Positions 45,109 through 53,882 of a DNA stretch of 64,000 bases are shown here, one piece after another. Every line of letters begins with the position of its first letter. Within the stretch, counting starts at the first letter, position 1. Made by a program: the position numbers and the translations under genes. The notes beneath the pieces are model-generated. The model had not been told where the DNA came from and ran no database searches. It saw only the letters and a list, made by a program, of their open reading frames with translations. The DNA is from Pseudoalteromonas sp. 0303 (lineage in GTDB: Bacteria; Pseudomonadota; Gammaproteobacteria; Enterobacterales; Alteromonadaceae). The DNA lies in NCBI RefSeq assembly GCF_013349995.1, contig NZ_JABVXF010000001.1, forward strand, positions 124,001 to 188,000, written 5' to 3'.

Positions 45109-45136
45109 TCTGTCAAATAAACATCCAACCTAACAG
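45109..45136. repeat. Right direct-repeat copy at the island edge
   Basis: TCTGTCA at 45109-45115 and AACCTAACAG at 45127-45136 repeat, with shorter spacing, the elements seen at 41840-41879. They could be the remains of an attachment-site or insertion duplication around the ~3.2-kb island. Confidence 0.4.
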
Positions 45137-45179
45137 TTAAACTCTCAGGTGAGATACAAACCGCTCATCTAAACAGATA

Positions 45180-45202
45180 AAAGCCCAGCTTAACTGGGCT
45201 TT
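45180..45202 (-). terminator. Terminator after the DUF2383 gene
   Basis: AAAGCCCAG / CTGGGCTTT stem; on the minus strand it follows the DUF2383 stop and is trailed by TTTTATC. Confidence 0.85.
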
Positions 45203-45215
45203 GCACTCTCACAAT

Positions 45216-45659
45216 TTAATGCTTTTTCATTTTACTCATTTCAGCATGACAACTTTGAATTGTCAGCAGGGTTTTTGATAGCGCGGCTTCACAATCATGT
45301 GGTTGTGGCTTTTTAAGCGCGTGCTTGATTTCGGCTAGTGTTTTATCTTCAACTTCTTCAAGCTCGCTAACATAGGTGGCATTTTTGTCGGCACCGAGTT
45401 TGGTGATTACTGATGTATAGGCTTTACGCGCTTCTACAGCAAAGTCAGAGCCATTTTCGCGCTCGCCATTTTCGTTAATAGCATAAGGTTGTAAGCGTTC
45501 AACACTTACTTTACGCGCATCTATCATGCGTTGAAATAAGGCAATAATGCTTGGGTCGGTTACTTTTTCCTGAGCTTTTTCATAAAAATCGATACCGCTA
45601 TTCATAACTTGGATGATATCTGCAATATGATGAACGTCTTGTCCTTGATGAGTATTCAT
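45216..45659 (-). CDS. DUF2383 / PA2169 family four-helix-bundle protein
   Basis: 147 residues from the ATG at 45659 (GAGG at six bases; the 16 upstream codons were rejected). Ferritin-like helices: IADIIQVMNSGIDFYEKAQE, IIALFQRMIDARKVSVERLQ, then a third with AEIKHALKKP and a last with TIQSCHAEMSKMKKH. It matches the PA2169/DUF2383 family, small stress-associated four-helix proteins of unknown function. His, Glu and Asp residues in the helices could bind a metal. Single gene with its own terminator. Confidence 0.88.
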   Translation of the reverse strand: MNTHQGQDVHHIADIIQVMNSGIDFYEKAQEKVTDPSIIALFQRMIDARKVSVERLQPYAINENGERENGSDFAVEARKAYTSVITKLGADKNATYVSELEEVEDKTLAEIKHALKKPQPHDCEAALSKTLLTIQSCHAEMSKMKKH

Positions 45660-45784
45660 AATGACCTCTTTTTGAATATTAAAAACAATGCAATTAGATA
45701 CTTGCAAAGCATATTCCAGTTCATTACTTAAATATAAAGTTATTGTATTTCAGGTAGTTATTGGTTTTTAAGAGAAGGGGGACT

Positions 45785-45818
45785 GCTGATAAGCTAAGCT
45801 AACACTTTGCTTATCAGC
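45785..45818. repeat. Perfect inverted repeat downstream of a LysR gene
   Basis: GCTGATAAGC / GCTTATCAGC, 10-bp arms with a 14-base loop. It lacks a T run, so it may be an mRNA-stabilising hairpin or a recombination scar rather than a terminator. Confidence 0.6.
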
Positions 45819-45845
45819 AATAATTACAATTTGGTTGGTAAAATC

Positions 45846-46784
45846 TTACTTAAGCTCGTCGGCTACTTCTGCAACCTTTTGGCGTAACCAAATATGGCTT
45901 GCATCACGGTGTAATAGCGGGCTCCAAATCATATCTAGCTCAAATGGCGGAATAGGGAATGGCGGCTCAAGAATTTTAAGGCCCGGATCGTCTAAATAAA
46001 TATTTGCGGCTTTTGATGGTAAGGTTGCAACCAAGTTTTGCTCTTTCGCTAAGTGAATGGCAACGTGGTAGTTACGGGTAAAGGTGGCAATATTACGGTG
46101 TTTACCAAAGTGAGCGAGTGCCTCATCTACCCAACCTAGCTTTTGCACATCTTTAGGGTCCATACCAACACCTACACCAAAGCCTGTTTTACTTACCCAG
46201 ATATGACGCGCTTTTAAATAGCTGTCGAGGCTAAAGTCTTTGATAATTGGGTTATCTGCTTTTACTAGGCAACAAAAGCTGTCTTTCCAAATTTGTTTAT
46301 AGTGAAACGATTGCGGTAAGTTTTCAAAGCGGTTGATAGCCATATCAACTTTACCGTTTTCAACATCGTGGAAGGTGACATCACTTGGGGTCAAAATATC
46401 GAGTGTGGTATCGGGCGCTTCTTCGTGTAATTTACTTAATAAGCGAGGGGCAAGGGTACTTGCTGCGTAGTCACTGGCCATGATGCGAAAAACACGTTTA
46501 CTTTGTGATGCTTCAAATTCGCGGTTTGGTGCCAGTGTTTCTTCAAGGGTCATTAAAATGCCGCGGATCACCGGCTGTAGCTCTTTTGCGCGCTCTGTCG
46601 GTACCATACCTTCACTGGTACGCACTAAAATAGGGTCGTTAAATAAATTACGGAGTCTTTTTAAGCCATTACTCATGGCAGGTTGGGTAATGCTTAGCTG
46701 GTTAGCAGCTTTAGTGACATTACACTCCCTTAGTAAAGTATCTAGGTAAACAAGTAAGTTTAAATCTATTTTACTTATATTCAT
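45846..46784 (-). CDS. LysR-family transcriptional regulator
   Basis: 312 residues. The N-terminal winged HTH (~5-65) reads LNLLVYLDTLLRECNVTKAA and then LSITQPAMSNGLKRLRNLF, the NodD/LinR-like subgroup. The effector domain (~90-305) includes FRIMASDYAASTLAPRLLSK. ATG at 46784 with AAGGA at four bases. It sits 16 bases downstream of aceK on the same strand, so it may be read through from it, but LysR genes usually act on divergent targets and none is adjacent. Target unknown. Confidence 0.93.
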   Translation of the reverse strand: MNISKIDLNLLVYLDTLLRECNVTKAANQLSITQPAMSNGLKRLRNLFNDPILVRTSEGMVPTERAKELQPVIRGILMTLEETLAPNREFEASQSKRVFRIMASDYAASTLAPRLLSKLHEEAPDTTLDILTPSDVTFHDVENGKVDMAINRFENLPQSFHYKQIWKDSFCCLVKADNPIIKDFSLDSYLKARHIWVSKTGFGVGVGMDPKDVQKLGWVDEALAHFGKHRNIATFTRNYHVAIHLAKEQNLVATLPSKAANIYLDDPGLKILEPPFPIPPFELDMIWSPLLHRDASHIWLRQKVAEVADELK

Positions 46785-46800
46785 TGTGTGTCCTTGGTGT

Positions 46801-48525
46801 TTACCAATAATGGATAAATCGTTGTGCAGCAGGGTATGGATAAATGTGGCTAACTACACCTTGCTTATAATTGTATTGTGCTTGTCGCCAATAGGCTGGA
46901 TCTTCAAGCTCTGGGTGTGTACTCAATAAATATTGCTTATACACCGGGTTTGCTGTCACAAAGGTACATAATTGCTCTGGAAACACATCTTGCGGTGCCA
47001 CAGAGTAACTTTGCTCATTGGTTAAGTAATCATCGTACGACTTTGCTTTTGGTAAGGCGCGAAAGTTCATGTCTGTTAGGTACTGAACTTCATCATAGTC
47101 GTAAAAAATAATGCGATTATGTTTACTCACCCCAAAGTTTTTCAACAGCATGTCGCCTGGGAAAATATTTACGGCGATCATTTCTTTTAAAGCTTGGCCA
47201 TATTCTTCTATTGCTTCAAACGCTTGTTGTTCACTGGCATTTTCAAGATACAGATTTAACGGTGTCATGCGTCTTTCTATATACAAATGCTTGATGATTA
47301 ACCATTCGCCTTCAATAATCATCGAAGAACCAATGGTTTTATGTAACTCTGCAAGTAATTTACTATCAAATCGGGCTAGTGGAAATACGACGTTCGAATA
47401 CTCTATGGTGTCGGCCATGCGGCCAACACGGTCATGGCTTTTTACTAATTGATAGCGTTTTAATACGGTATCGCGGCCAAAGGGTTTGCTTTCTCCAAAG
47501 GTGTCTTTAATGACTTTAAACACATATCCAAACGAAGGCAGGGTAAATACCATCATCACCATACCCGGTGTACCAGGGGCAATTACAAGCTGATCGTTTG
47601 AATGATCTAAATGACTTAAAAACTCTCGGTAAAACTCGGTCTTACCTTGTTTATGAAAGCCTATTGCATTGTATAGCTCAGCCAGTGTTTTGTTCGGCAT
47701 AAGCTGATTTAAAAAGCGTACTAACGCTGATGGCGCATGGGTTTCAACCATAAAGTAAGCACGTGCAAAACCAAAGATAACCCGCATTTGCGATGATTTG
47801 GTGAGTAGGGCATCTAGATATAACCCTTTGTCTTCATGGTGCAATACCGCAATAATAAATGGCTGTACGCCACTTTCTGATACCACGCGGCCAACAATAT
47901 AAGCCGCTTTGTTTCGGTAAAACGGCGCTTGTAATATATCAAAGCGCATTTGCCATGCTTGGTGATGTGTATCGGGGGCTTGTTTATAAAAGGCTTTTAC
48001 CAGCAAGCGAATATCGCGTTCTAAATCAACAAAGGGCGCTTTAAAATCAAACTGATTAATAATTTTGCGTATTGTGGGTCTTAAACCATCAACAACAGGG
48101 TGGTAACTGCGGTATTCAACTTCCATTGGTAGTGCAGGGGCATCCGCAAGCGTCGCTTTTACAAAGATAAAATCATTATTAAAATAACGACGATGAAATA
48201 AACGACAAAAAACAGAGTTGTAAAAGGTTTCGGCAAGTTCTGCTTGAGGGTGAAAGCGCAAAAATTGCTGATAGAGCTGTTTGGTTTCGAGCCAGCAGGT
48301 TTGATCTAAGGTAATAATTTGCTGTTCGTTGAGCGACTTGAGCTTAGCAATGGTTTCGTTAACCCGATCATCGTAATGGCTAATTCTGAGTTTGCTTATC
48401 TCATTTATTTTTTGCCAATCACGATGTGCAAACGCAAGTGGTGCTTTGGCTGTAATTGCTTGAAAGAGTTTATAGTGATTGCGAAACCCAGATAAAATTA
48501 ACTCTGCAATGTGTTGTGGCTGCAT
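46801..48525 (-). CDS. aceK: Isocitrate dehydrogenase kinase/phosphatase
   Basis: 574-residue bifunctional enzyme that phosphorylates and dephosphorylates isocitrate dehydrogenase to divert isocitrate into the glyoxylate bypass. The ATP-binding loop APGTPGMVMMVFTLPSFGYV lies near residue 317, followed by VFKVIKDTFGESKPFGRDTV. The catalytic segment NRIIFYDYDEVQYLTDMNFR and the C-terminal QRFIHYW complete the family. Length is as in Escherichia coli (578). The ATG has AAGGAG at six bases. Here it is not in an aceBAK operon, so the bypass enzymes must lie elsewhere. Confidence 0.97.
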   Translation of the reverse strand: MQPQHIAELILSGFRNHYKLFQAITAKAPLAFAHRDWQKINEISKLRISHYDDRVNETIAKLKSLNEQQIITLDQTCWLETKQLYQQFLRFHPQAELAETFYNSVFCRLFHRRYFNNDFIFVKATLADAPALPMEVEYRSYHPVVDGLRPTIRKIINQFDFKAPFVDLERDIRLLVKAFYKQAPDTHHQAWQMRFDILQAPFYRNKAAYIVGRVVSESGVQPFIIAVLHHEDKGLYLDALLTKSSQMRVIFGFARAYFMVETHAPSALVRFLNQLMPNKTLAELYNAIGFHKQGKTEFYREFLSHLDHSNDQLVIAPGTPGMVMMVFTLPSFGYVFKVIKDTFGESKPFGRDTVLKRYQLVKSHDRVGRMADTIEYSNVVFPLARFDSKLLAELHKTIGSSMIIEGEWLIIKHLYIERRMTPLNLYLENASEQQAFEAIEEYGQALKEMIAVNIFPGDMLLKNFGVSKHNRIIFYDYDEVQYLTDMNFRALPKAKSYDDYLTNEQSYSVAPQDVFPEQLCTFVTANPVYKQYLLSTHPELEDPAYWRQAQYNYKQGVVSHIYPYPAAQRFIHYW

Positions 48526-48616
48526 ATAAACTCCTTACTTGTACCAACATAGAGCAATAACTCTATTGGTGTTAAGAATATGTTATTTATTCTTCAAACC
48601 CAATAGTAAAGTGCAT

Positions 48617-49096
48617 TTAATTATAGCGAGCGAGTTTTTTCTCTAGATTTGCGAGTTTTTTATTAACGCTTTTTACGTCGCGCCCGTATTGCTTGTTAAT
48701 TGCTTTTAGCTGTTTTTTAATGTCTTTATTAATTTGCTTCGCTTCTTTATCAGACAAAATTCGGTTTAAGCGCTGTTCTTGCTGGTACTGAGCTCGGTCT
48801 CGATCACGGCTTAAAATATCTAAACGGTGTTTATAACTGCGAATTTCAGCCTCGAGGTTTCTGATAATTTGCTGGCGCTCAAGCTCGTTGAGCTCTTTAA
48901 CAAAGTTTTGCGGTGCTTGTAAGTCTGGATCGGTTACTTGAATTTTATGCTTGGTTGCACGGCTACCACAGGGGAACTCACTAAATACTGTGCCTCTGTC
49001 TGTGACACATTTATAGTACTCTGTGGTGGCAGCAAGTGGAGTGTTGGTAAAACAAAGTAGTGTAAGTAATATTAGATAAATGATTATGGCTTTCAT
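48617..49096 (-). CDS. DUF4124-type exported coiled-coil protein
   Basis: 159 residues. The signal peptide MKAIIIYLILLTLLCFTNTP cleaves near PLAA. A DUF4124-like head (TTEYYKCVTDRGTVFSEFPC) has two Cys that may pair. A long charged coiled-coil follows (LNELERQQIIRNLEAEIRSY to the end) rich in Lys, Arg and Gln. Periplasmic; function unknown in the family. It is a single gene between yejM and aceK with no stated partner. Confidence 0.82.
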   Translation of the reverse strand: MKAIIIYLILLTLLCFTNTPLAATTEYYKCVTDRGTVFSEFPCGSRATKHKIQVTDPDLQAPQNFVKELNELERQQIIRNLEAEIRSYKHRLDILSRDRDRAQYQQEQRLNRILSDKEAKQINKDIKKQLKAINKQYGRDVKSVNKKLANLEKKLARYN

Positions 49097-49171
49097 GACG
49101 TCCGTGTCTCCTAATCAATTAAGGTGTCTAATATCTAAAGCTAGCTCGAAATAATGATTTATCAATAAGCG

Positions 49172-50665
49172 CTAGGGCGTATATCGTTTCAGCTTTTTAA
49201 TGCTTTGCACTAAGAATGGAATATCTAATCCTTGTTCAATGGCAAAGCCTTGCGCTGCTGAGATATTTTTAAAGTTACCGTCTGAATCTATCAGAGTAAT
49301 TCTGTCTTTTTTAAATGCGATAAATACATTTTGCGAGTAGTTAACACCGGTGTCGTCATGGCGTTTGTATAAGTTACTACCCAACATGCTTTGTTTTGCG
49401 AGTGTTTTACAACCTAGGTAATGCCCTACGCTGGTGGCGATAATATCACTTGGTTGAATAAGGCCCTCGGTTTGTACAACTTTTTTATCTGAGCTGTATA
49501 AACGAGAGGCTGTAACAATACCATTGCTCTGCTGTGCAAGACTAAAGGCAAACACGGCATTAGCAGATTCACGCGCTTGTGTTGTAGCGTCTGCGCGTAC
49601 AAGGCGAACCGCTGGGTTTTGGTCGTCGTTATTAATAAATTCGAATTGCTCAAAACCATTAATTTGAATTGAGCGATTATCAGCAAGCCACACAGGCAGT
49701 TGCTGTTTGTCTAGAATAGGGGCTTTGTAAAATGCTGGCAGGCCGTACACTAAACTAAATAGCGTATCTTCGGTTTCTACTGGCTGTAAGAACAAGTCTG
49801 TCTTGCGTAGTGAAGGCTCAGTGGCAACAAATTGCTCAAGGTCAGCATTATTTTCAAATACTAAAATATCGATAGTCGCACTCGACTCAGCTTTACACTC
49901 GGCAAGTGGAGTAGGTGCTAAGTAATCAATATTATGTGGGTCAAGCCTCACATCGTGTGCTTCTTTGTAGCTTTCTAGATCTAGCAAATCGTTTTTAGCT
50001 AATAAGCTTTTTGCTGTAGTAGGGTAAGACAACGGCAATACATTATCTTGTTTAGTGATATCAAATTTTAAATTCGCATCAGCCCAAATATGAATACTGT
50101 GGCTAAGTGCAAAGCACACTAAAATTGTGCTGGTTGCATAGCGCGGGAACTTATATTGTTTTAAGCGTGCCAAATGGTGCCAGGTGTAGTTACTGACTAA
50201 TAACTGGAACGCTAAAATTAGCAGCACAATGCCGCCCGCAAGAATCGTTGTTAATGCCGGTGAGCTTGTTAAGCGGTGCCACAACAAAGAAACGATTTCA
50301 GGTAGAGCAGACGTATTTAAGTGATAACCCAAGTTAAAATAAACATAGGCATCAAGCGTTAAGAATGACGCGCCGAGGGTTGCAATAATGGCTGCCATCC
50401 CTCGGATATGCCGAGGGTATGGAAACACTAAGCTTAATGGAAATATCGTTAAAACAAAGGCAATAAAAGTAATAAAGCTGGTGTGGCTTAACCAGGTCAC
50501 GAGCATGTATAAATAGCCCATGAAGGTTGTCGGTGCACTGTCTGCAACTAAGTAGCTTAAGCTAATAAATAGCACTAAACCTATGTTTGCAAAGGTGAAC
50601 CAATGGCCCCAACTTAAAAGTTGACTTACTTTTGAAGAAAACTGACTTTGTTGCGATAAATTCAT
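49172..50665 (-). CDS. yejM: YejM/PbgA-like inner-membrane protein, shortened periplasmic domain
   Basis: 497 residues, against about 586 for Escherichia coli YejM/PbgA, which senses periplasmic LPS and controls LpxC stability. The DUF3413 membrane part (~1-195) is present with five helices and begins QSQFSSKVSQLLSWGHWFTF. After the last helix the conserved LSYPTTAKSLLAKNDLLD linker is kept. The following sulfatase-like domain is shorter and divergent: the usual D-x-x-R-x-D start and metal-site motifs are not visible, replaced by ATIDILVFENNADLEQFV. The short gap to yejL (5 bases) and the divergent yejK reproduce the enteric arrangement, supporting the name. Whether LPS sensing survives is uncertain. 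Confidence 0.82.
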   Translation of the reverse strand: MNLSQQSQFSSKVSQLLSWGHWFTFANIGLVLFISLSYLVADSAPTTFMGYLYMLVTWLSHTSFITFIAFVLTIFPLSLVFPYPRHIRGMAAIIATLGASFLTLDAYVYFNLGYHLNTSALPEIVSLLWHRLTSSPALTTILAGGIVLLILAFQLLVSNYTWHHLARLKQYKFPRYATSTILVCFALSHSIHIWADANLKFDITKQDNVLPLSYPTTAKSLLAKNDLLDLESYKEAHDVRLDPHNIDYLAPTPLAECKAESSATIDILVFENNADLEQFVATEPSLRKTDLFLQPVETEDTLFSLVYGLPAFYKAPILDKQQLPVWLADNRSIQINGFEQFEFINNDDQNPAVRLVRADATTQARESANAVFAFSLAQQSNGIVTASRLYSSDKKVVQTEGLIQPSDIIATSVGHYLGCKTLAKQSMLGSNLYKRHDDTGVNYSQNVFIAFKKDRITLIDSDGNFKNISAAQGFAIEQGLDIPFLVQSIKKLKRYTP

Positions 50666-50670
50666 AAATC

Positions 50671-50883
50671 TTATTTAACCGACTGTGCTAATGCTTTGGC
50701 AAAGTTGTCGGCAACAGCTTGTCTTTTCTCTGATGGTACATGCTCTTTTAAAATATGCGTGATAGAATTTCCTAAACACATAAGGCTTAAATCAACAGGC
50801 GCTTTGTGCTCTGTTAGTACATCAATCAGCTGATCAACGATTTGTTCTACTTGCTCATTAGAATATTTTGATATGATAGGCAT
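50671..50883 (-). CDS. yejL: YejL (DUF1414) small protein
   Basis: 70-residue cytosolic helical protein matching YejL: MPIISKYSNEQVEQIVDQLI at the start and LMCLGNSITHILKEHVP in the middle. The function of the family is unknown. Five bases upstream of yejM, so the two are co-transcribed; divergent from yejK. Confidence 0.93.
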   Translation of the reverse strand: MPIISKYSNEQVEQIVDQLIDVLTEHKAPVDLSLMCLGNSITHILKEHVPSEKRQAVADNFAKALAQSVK

Positions 50884-50946
50884 CAGTTGGTTCGATAAAA
50901 AGAGTTATATTCCCGTATTTTAACACCAGAGGCGTGAAAAACAAAG

Positions 50947-51963
50947 ATGACAATAGATGTTAAAAAATTAGTCGTTCATTATGTAGACAAAAAAGATGAC
51001 GATACAGATATTCATTTACGCAATGATGAGATGGTTGTTAACGATAAAGTAGCCGTTTTTATAGAGCAGCTACACCATGCATATAATGGTAAGCCAGGTA
51101 AAGGCTACTGTGCATTCAGCGGCGAGAAAAACAGCATTGTTGCTTCGGCTATGCAAAGTTACCGTAACGACGAACTTGGTTTTTGGCACATGACAGAGCA
51201 AGCAACAAATGTGCTAAAAGAAGAGTTAAATAAGTATGCCTTTAATGAAACGGGTTATTTAGTTTTTTGCCATTATCAATATGTTGCAAGTGACTTCTTG
51301 TTAATTGCGATGATCAATATTAAAGAGCATTACTCAATTACTTCTGAGCTTGATTTAGCTTCATCTCGTCACTTAGATATTTCGCGTATGCAACTAGCTG
51401 CACGTGTAGATTTAACTGCGTGGGATACGCAACCAGAAGATAATCGCTATGTGTCGTTTATTAAAGGTCGTGCAGGTCGTAAAGTGGCTGACTTCTTTTT
51501 AGACTTTTTAGGCTGCGAAGAGGGCATTGATCCTAAACAGCAAAGCCAAGTTATGCTTAGTGCTGTAGAAGACTATTTATCTGAGCAACAATACGACAAG
51601 TCAGAAAAAGATGAGCTACGTAAGCAAGTTTTTGATTACTGTAATGATTGCGTAACCACAGGTGAAGATGCCAACGTTAAAGAGCTTTCTGCAACCTTAT
51701 CGAAAAATGACGACAGTCCATTTGAAAGCTTCTGCCAAGAGCAAAGCTATGACTTAGAAGAGTCGTTCCCTGTTGATAAGAAAACAGTCACTAGTATGGT
51801 GAAGTTCTCTGGCATGGGCGGCGGTGTTAGCGTGAGCTTTGAACGTAAACACTTAGGTGAACGCGTAATGTATAACGAAGCAACCGATACACTAGTGATC
51901 AAAGGTATTCCACCTAATCTTAAAGACCAGCTTCAGCGCTTTATGGAGCAAGACGAAAGTTAA
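50947..51963 (+). CDS. yejK: Nucleoid-associated protein YejK/NdpA
   Basis: 338 residues of the NdpA family (PF04245), which binds the nucleoid in enterics. It shows the family opening TIDVKKLVVHYVDKKDDDTD, the central SRHLDISRMQLAARVDLTAW and RYVSFIKGRAGRKVADFFLD segments, and the C-terminal YNEATDTLVIKGIPPNLKDQ. Length is as in the family (~335). Divergent from yejL across 63 bases, followed by a terminator at 52023-52046. Confidence 0.96.
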   Translation: MTIDVKKLVVHYVDKKDDDTDIHLRNDEMVVNDKVAVFIEQLHHAYNGKPGKGYCAFSGEKNSIVASAMQSYRNDELGFWHMTEQATNVLKEELNKYAFNETGYLVFCHYQYVASDFLLIAMINIKEHYSITSELDLASSRHLDISRMQLAARVDLTAWDTQPEDNRYVSFIKGRAGRKVADFFLDFLGCEEGIDPKQQSQVMLSAVEDYLSEQQYDKSEKDELRKQVFDYCNDCVTTGEDANVKELSATLSKNDDSPFESFCQEQSYDLEESFPVDKKTVTSMVKFSGMGGGVSVSFERKHLGERVMYNEATDTLVIKGIPPNLKDQLQRFMEQDES

Positions 51964-52022
51964 TTTGACTCAAGCTTAAAGCTCTAAGTTTTAAGCGATA
52001 AGGCGATAGATAACAGTTTTAT

Positions 52023-52046
52023 AGCCCAGCACTTGCTGGGCTTTTT
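52023..52046 (+). terminator. Terminator after yejK
   Basis: Stem AGCCCAGC / GCTGGGCT with loop ACTT and a following TTTT. Confidence 0.93.
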
Positions 52047-52358
52047 AGTTTTGGGTACTTTAAAACATTATTACTACTACAAAGAAGAAACATTGCATCA
52101 CTATAGTTTTGTAGCGGCAAATAGTTGTAAAGTTGTGCTAGATACTGTCAGCCTTTTCAGAAAAATTTTTAGAATGGTTAAGTGAAAAGAGTATTTAAAT
52201 TATTTCTCTAGTCATTAGAGATTGTAGAATAAAATTAAATTAGTTATTTATAGCTAATATTAACTTGTTTTTTATTTTTTAATGTGGTTTGGGGTTTATA
52301 GTTATTTATATATATATTATTTTCAGGTTTCGATTAATTGCTGATGAGATGAGTGTAA
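52047..52358. other. Very AT-rich spacer, no gene seen
   Basis: Base composition drops sharply after the yejK terminator, ending in alternating AT around 52305-52320. No credible gene. This marks the left edge of the accessory cluster 52.3-54.8 kb. Confidence 0.6.
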
Positions 52359-52847
52359 ATGGAAAGTTATATCGCAATTTTAATTTCTGCTGGCTTTACA
52401 TCGATAATTGGTAGTATTGCAGTAATTGTCAATTTTCGAATTAACCAAAGGAATAGGAAAATTAATAACACATTACAGCTGGCTAAAGATTTTGATCAAG
52501 ATCATTCATTTGTTAAGGTTAGAATGTTCATGTGGGAGAAGTTTTTAGACTTACCTAAAAATAATTATGATTGGGAAGACTTAATTATTGAATATAAATC
52601 TAACAAAAAATCACCAGAGTTAGTGAATATTACAGATAATGATTTAATAGCACTAAATAGAGTCGCAGCTTTTTATAAAATGATAGCTGGATTAATAGAA
52701 AATAATGAAGTTGACATAAAGCTACTACGCTCTTTGTTTGGCTACAATTATAATAGGTTTTGGCAACCTTTAAGAGATAAATTCGAAACTCATACGAATA
52801 AAAATGATAGACCATTGTTTGTTAAAATTCCTGAGCTAGAGGATTGA
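52359..52847 (+). CDS. Unknown small membrane-anchored protein
   Basis: 162 residues, family not firmly recognised (it recalls DUF4760-like proteins). One N-terminal helix (~4-27, YIAILISAGFTSIIGSIAVI) is followed by a helical cytosolic part with VNFRINQRNRKINNTLQLAK and LIALNRVAAFYKMIAGLIEN. Unusually AT-rich, with codons AAT, AAA, TTA dominating, unlike the yejK side, so probably acquired. The stop overlaps the first copy of a tandem 20-base repeat. Confidence 0.65.
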   Translation: MESYIAILISAGFTSIIGSIAVIVNFRINQRNRKINNTLQLAKDFDQDHSFVKVRMFMWEKFLDLPKNNYDWEDLIIEYKSNKKSPELVNITDNDLIALNRVAAFYKMIAGLIENNEVDIKLLRSLFGYNYNRFWQPLRDKFETHTNKNDRPLFVKIPELED

Positions 52848-52886
52848 CTTTTAGCTTATGCTATAAACTTTTAGCTTATGCTATAA
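52847..52886. repeat. Perfect tandem duplication of a 20-base unit
   Basis: Two adjacent identical copies (52847-52866 and 52867-52886) of ACTTTTAGCTTATGCTATAA. Each copy holds the small dyad TAGC-TTAT-GCTA. The first begins at the last base of the upstream stop codon. Confidence 0.9.
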
Positions 52887-52922
52887 ATAGGTATTTTAGA
52901 ATTTATGGTAATTAAGAAATAA

Positions 52923-53372
52923 ATGAAACTTGCCCAACTAAATATTGCTCTTGCTAAATATCCATTGGATGCCCCAGAAATAAAAGATTTTGTTGATAAT
53001 CTTGATTTAATAAATGGCGTTGCTGAAAACAGTGCAGGTTTTGTATGGAGATTAAAAGACGAATCAGGCGATGCCACCAATATTAAATTGTTTGATGATC
53101 CGAATATGATAATTAATATGTCTGTGTGGGAAAGCGTTGAAGATCTTAAAAATTTTATGTTTCGCACACATCACAGAGATTTCATGTGCAGAAAAGGTGA
53201 ATGGTTTCAGCGCTTATCAGAAGATAGCTATGTTTTATGGTGGGTTGAAGATAAGCATATTCCAACACCTCAAGAGGCATTAGAAAGGTTGAAATATCTG
53301 CGAGATAACGGCGACACACCCTATGCTTTTACGTTTAAAAGTAATTTTACGGCTGAAGATCTAAGAGGTTAA
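52923..53372 (+). CDS. DUF3291 domain protein
   Basis: 149 residues of the DUF3291 family (dimeric alpha/beta-barrel fold like antibiotic-biosynthesis monooxygenases): AQLNIALAKYPLDAPEIKDF at the start, the conserved GFVWRLKDESGDATNI and then MSVWESVEDLKNFMFRTHHR with the RxHxxF motif, and WWVEDKHIPTPQEALERLKY. Cytosolic; function unknown. The next gene's ATG follows its stop directly (TAAATG). It heads a compact run with GNAT and PhzF genes. Confidence 0.88.
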   Translation: MKLAQLNIALAKYPLDAPEIKDFVDNLDLINGVAENSAGFVWRLKDESGDATNIKLFDDPNMIINMSVWESVEDLKNFMFRTHHRDFMCRKGEWFQRLSEDSYVLWWVEDKHIPTPQEALERLKYLRDNGDTPYAFTFKSNFTAEDLRG

Positions 53373-53882
53373 ATGGCTCTTTCATTTAATACACCGAGAC
53401 TAAACGTTATTGAAATAAACTCTAATACCGCTAAATTAGAGAAAACTGCTTTAGTTAACGCCTTACCTGCGATATTAACCCCCGCTGTAGTTGCAAACTT
53501 ACCGGATTATTTTCAGGGGATAGATTCTATAGCTGCTGAAAAGTGGCTGGATAACATGCTTAACGAGTGCCGTTTATTAATGCTGCAATCTCAACACCAA
53601 GAAGTTGTTGGGCTTTTATTTATCTATACCGAAAACCATGATGCTCATATAGGTTATTTGTTAGCTGAGCAATATTGGGGGCAGGGTCTTGCATTTGAGT
53701 TATTGCAGGGATTTATAAACCTCGCTGGTACTCAGTCACAATGGCATAAGTTCATTGCTGGTGTTGATGAGTCAAATACACCATCAATTAAACTTTTAAA
53801 AAAGTTGGCTTTTGAAAAGCAAGCATCTAAGGAAAATGGCATGTTGTTTTATGAATTAAACTTAAACCAAGGCATACAATAA
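53373..53882 (+). CDS. GNAT-family N-acetyltransferase
   Basis: 169 residues with the acetyl-CoA-binding core: LLFIYTENHDAHIGYLLAEQ (beta4), then YWGQGLAFELLQGF, the R/Q-x-x-G-x-G/A motif A with Gln-Gly-Leu-Ala, and SNTPSIKLLKKLAFEKQ in motif B. It resembles ribosomal-protein or small-molecule acetyltransferases of the RimJ/L group. Substrate unknown. Starts immediately after DUF3291 and overlaps the PhzF gene by one base. Confidence 0.88.
   Translation: MALSFNTPRLNVIEINSNTAKLEKTALVNALPAILTPAVVANLPDYFQGIDSIAAEKWLDNMLNECRLLMLQSQHQEVVGLLFIYTENHDAHIGYLLAEQYWGQGLAFELLQGFINLAGTQSQWHKFIAGVDESNTPSIKLLKKLAFEKQASKENGMLFYELNLNQGIQ

Noticed and set aside
43752-45215. CRISPR array or tRNA attachment site in the island
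   Set aside because: I looked for regularly spaced repeats and tRNA-like cloverleaf ends and found none; only single inverted repeats and the short direct repeat are present.
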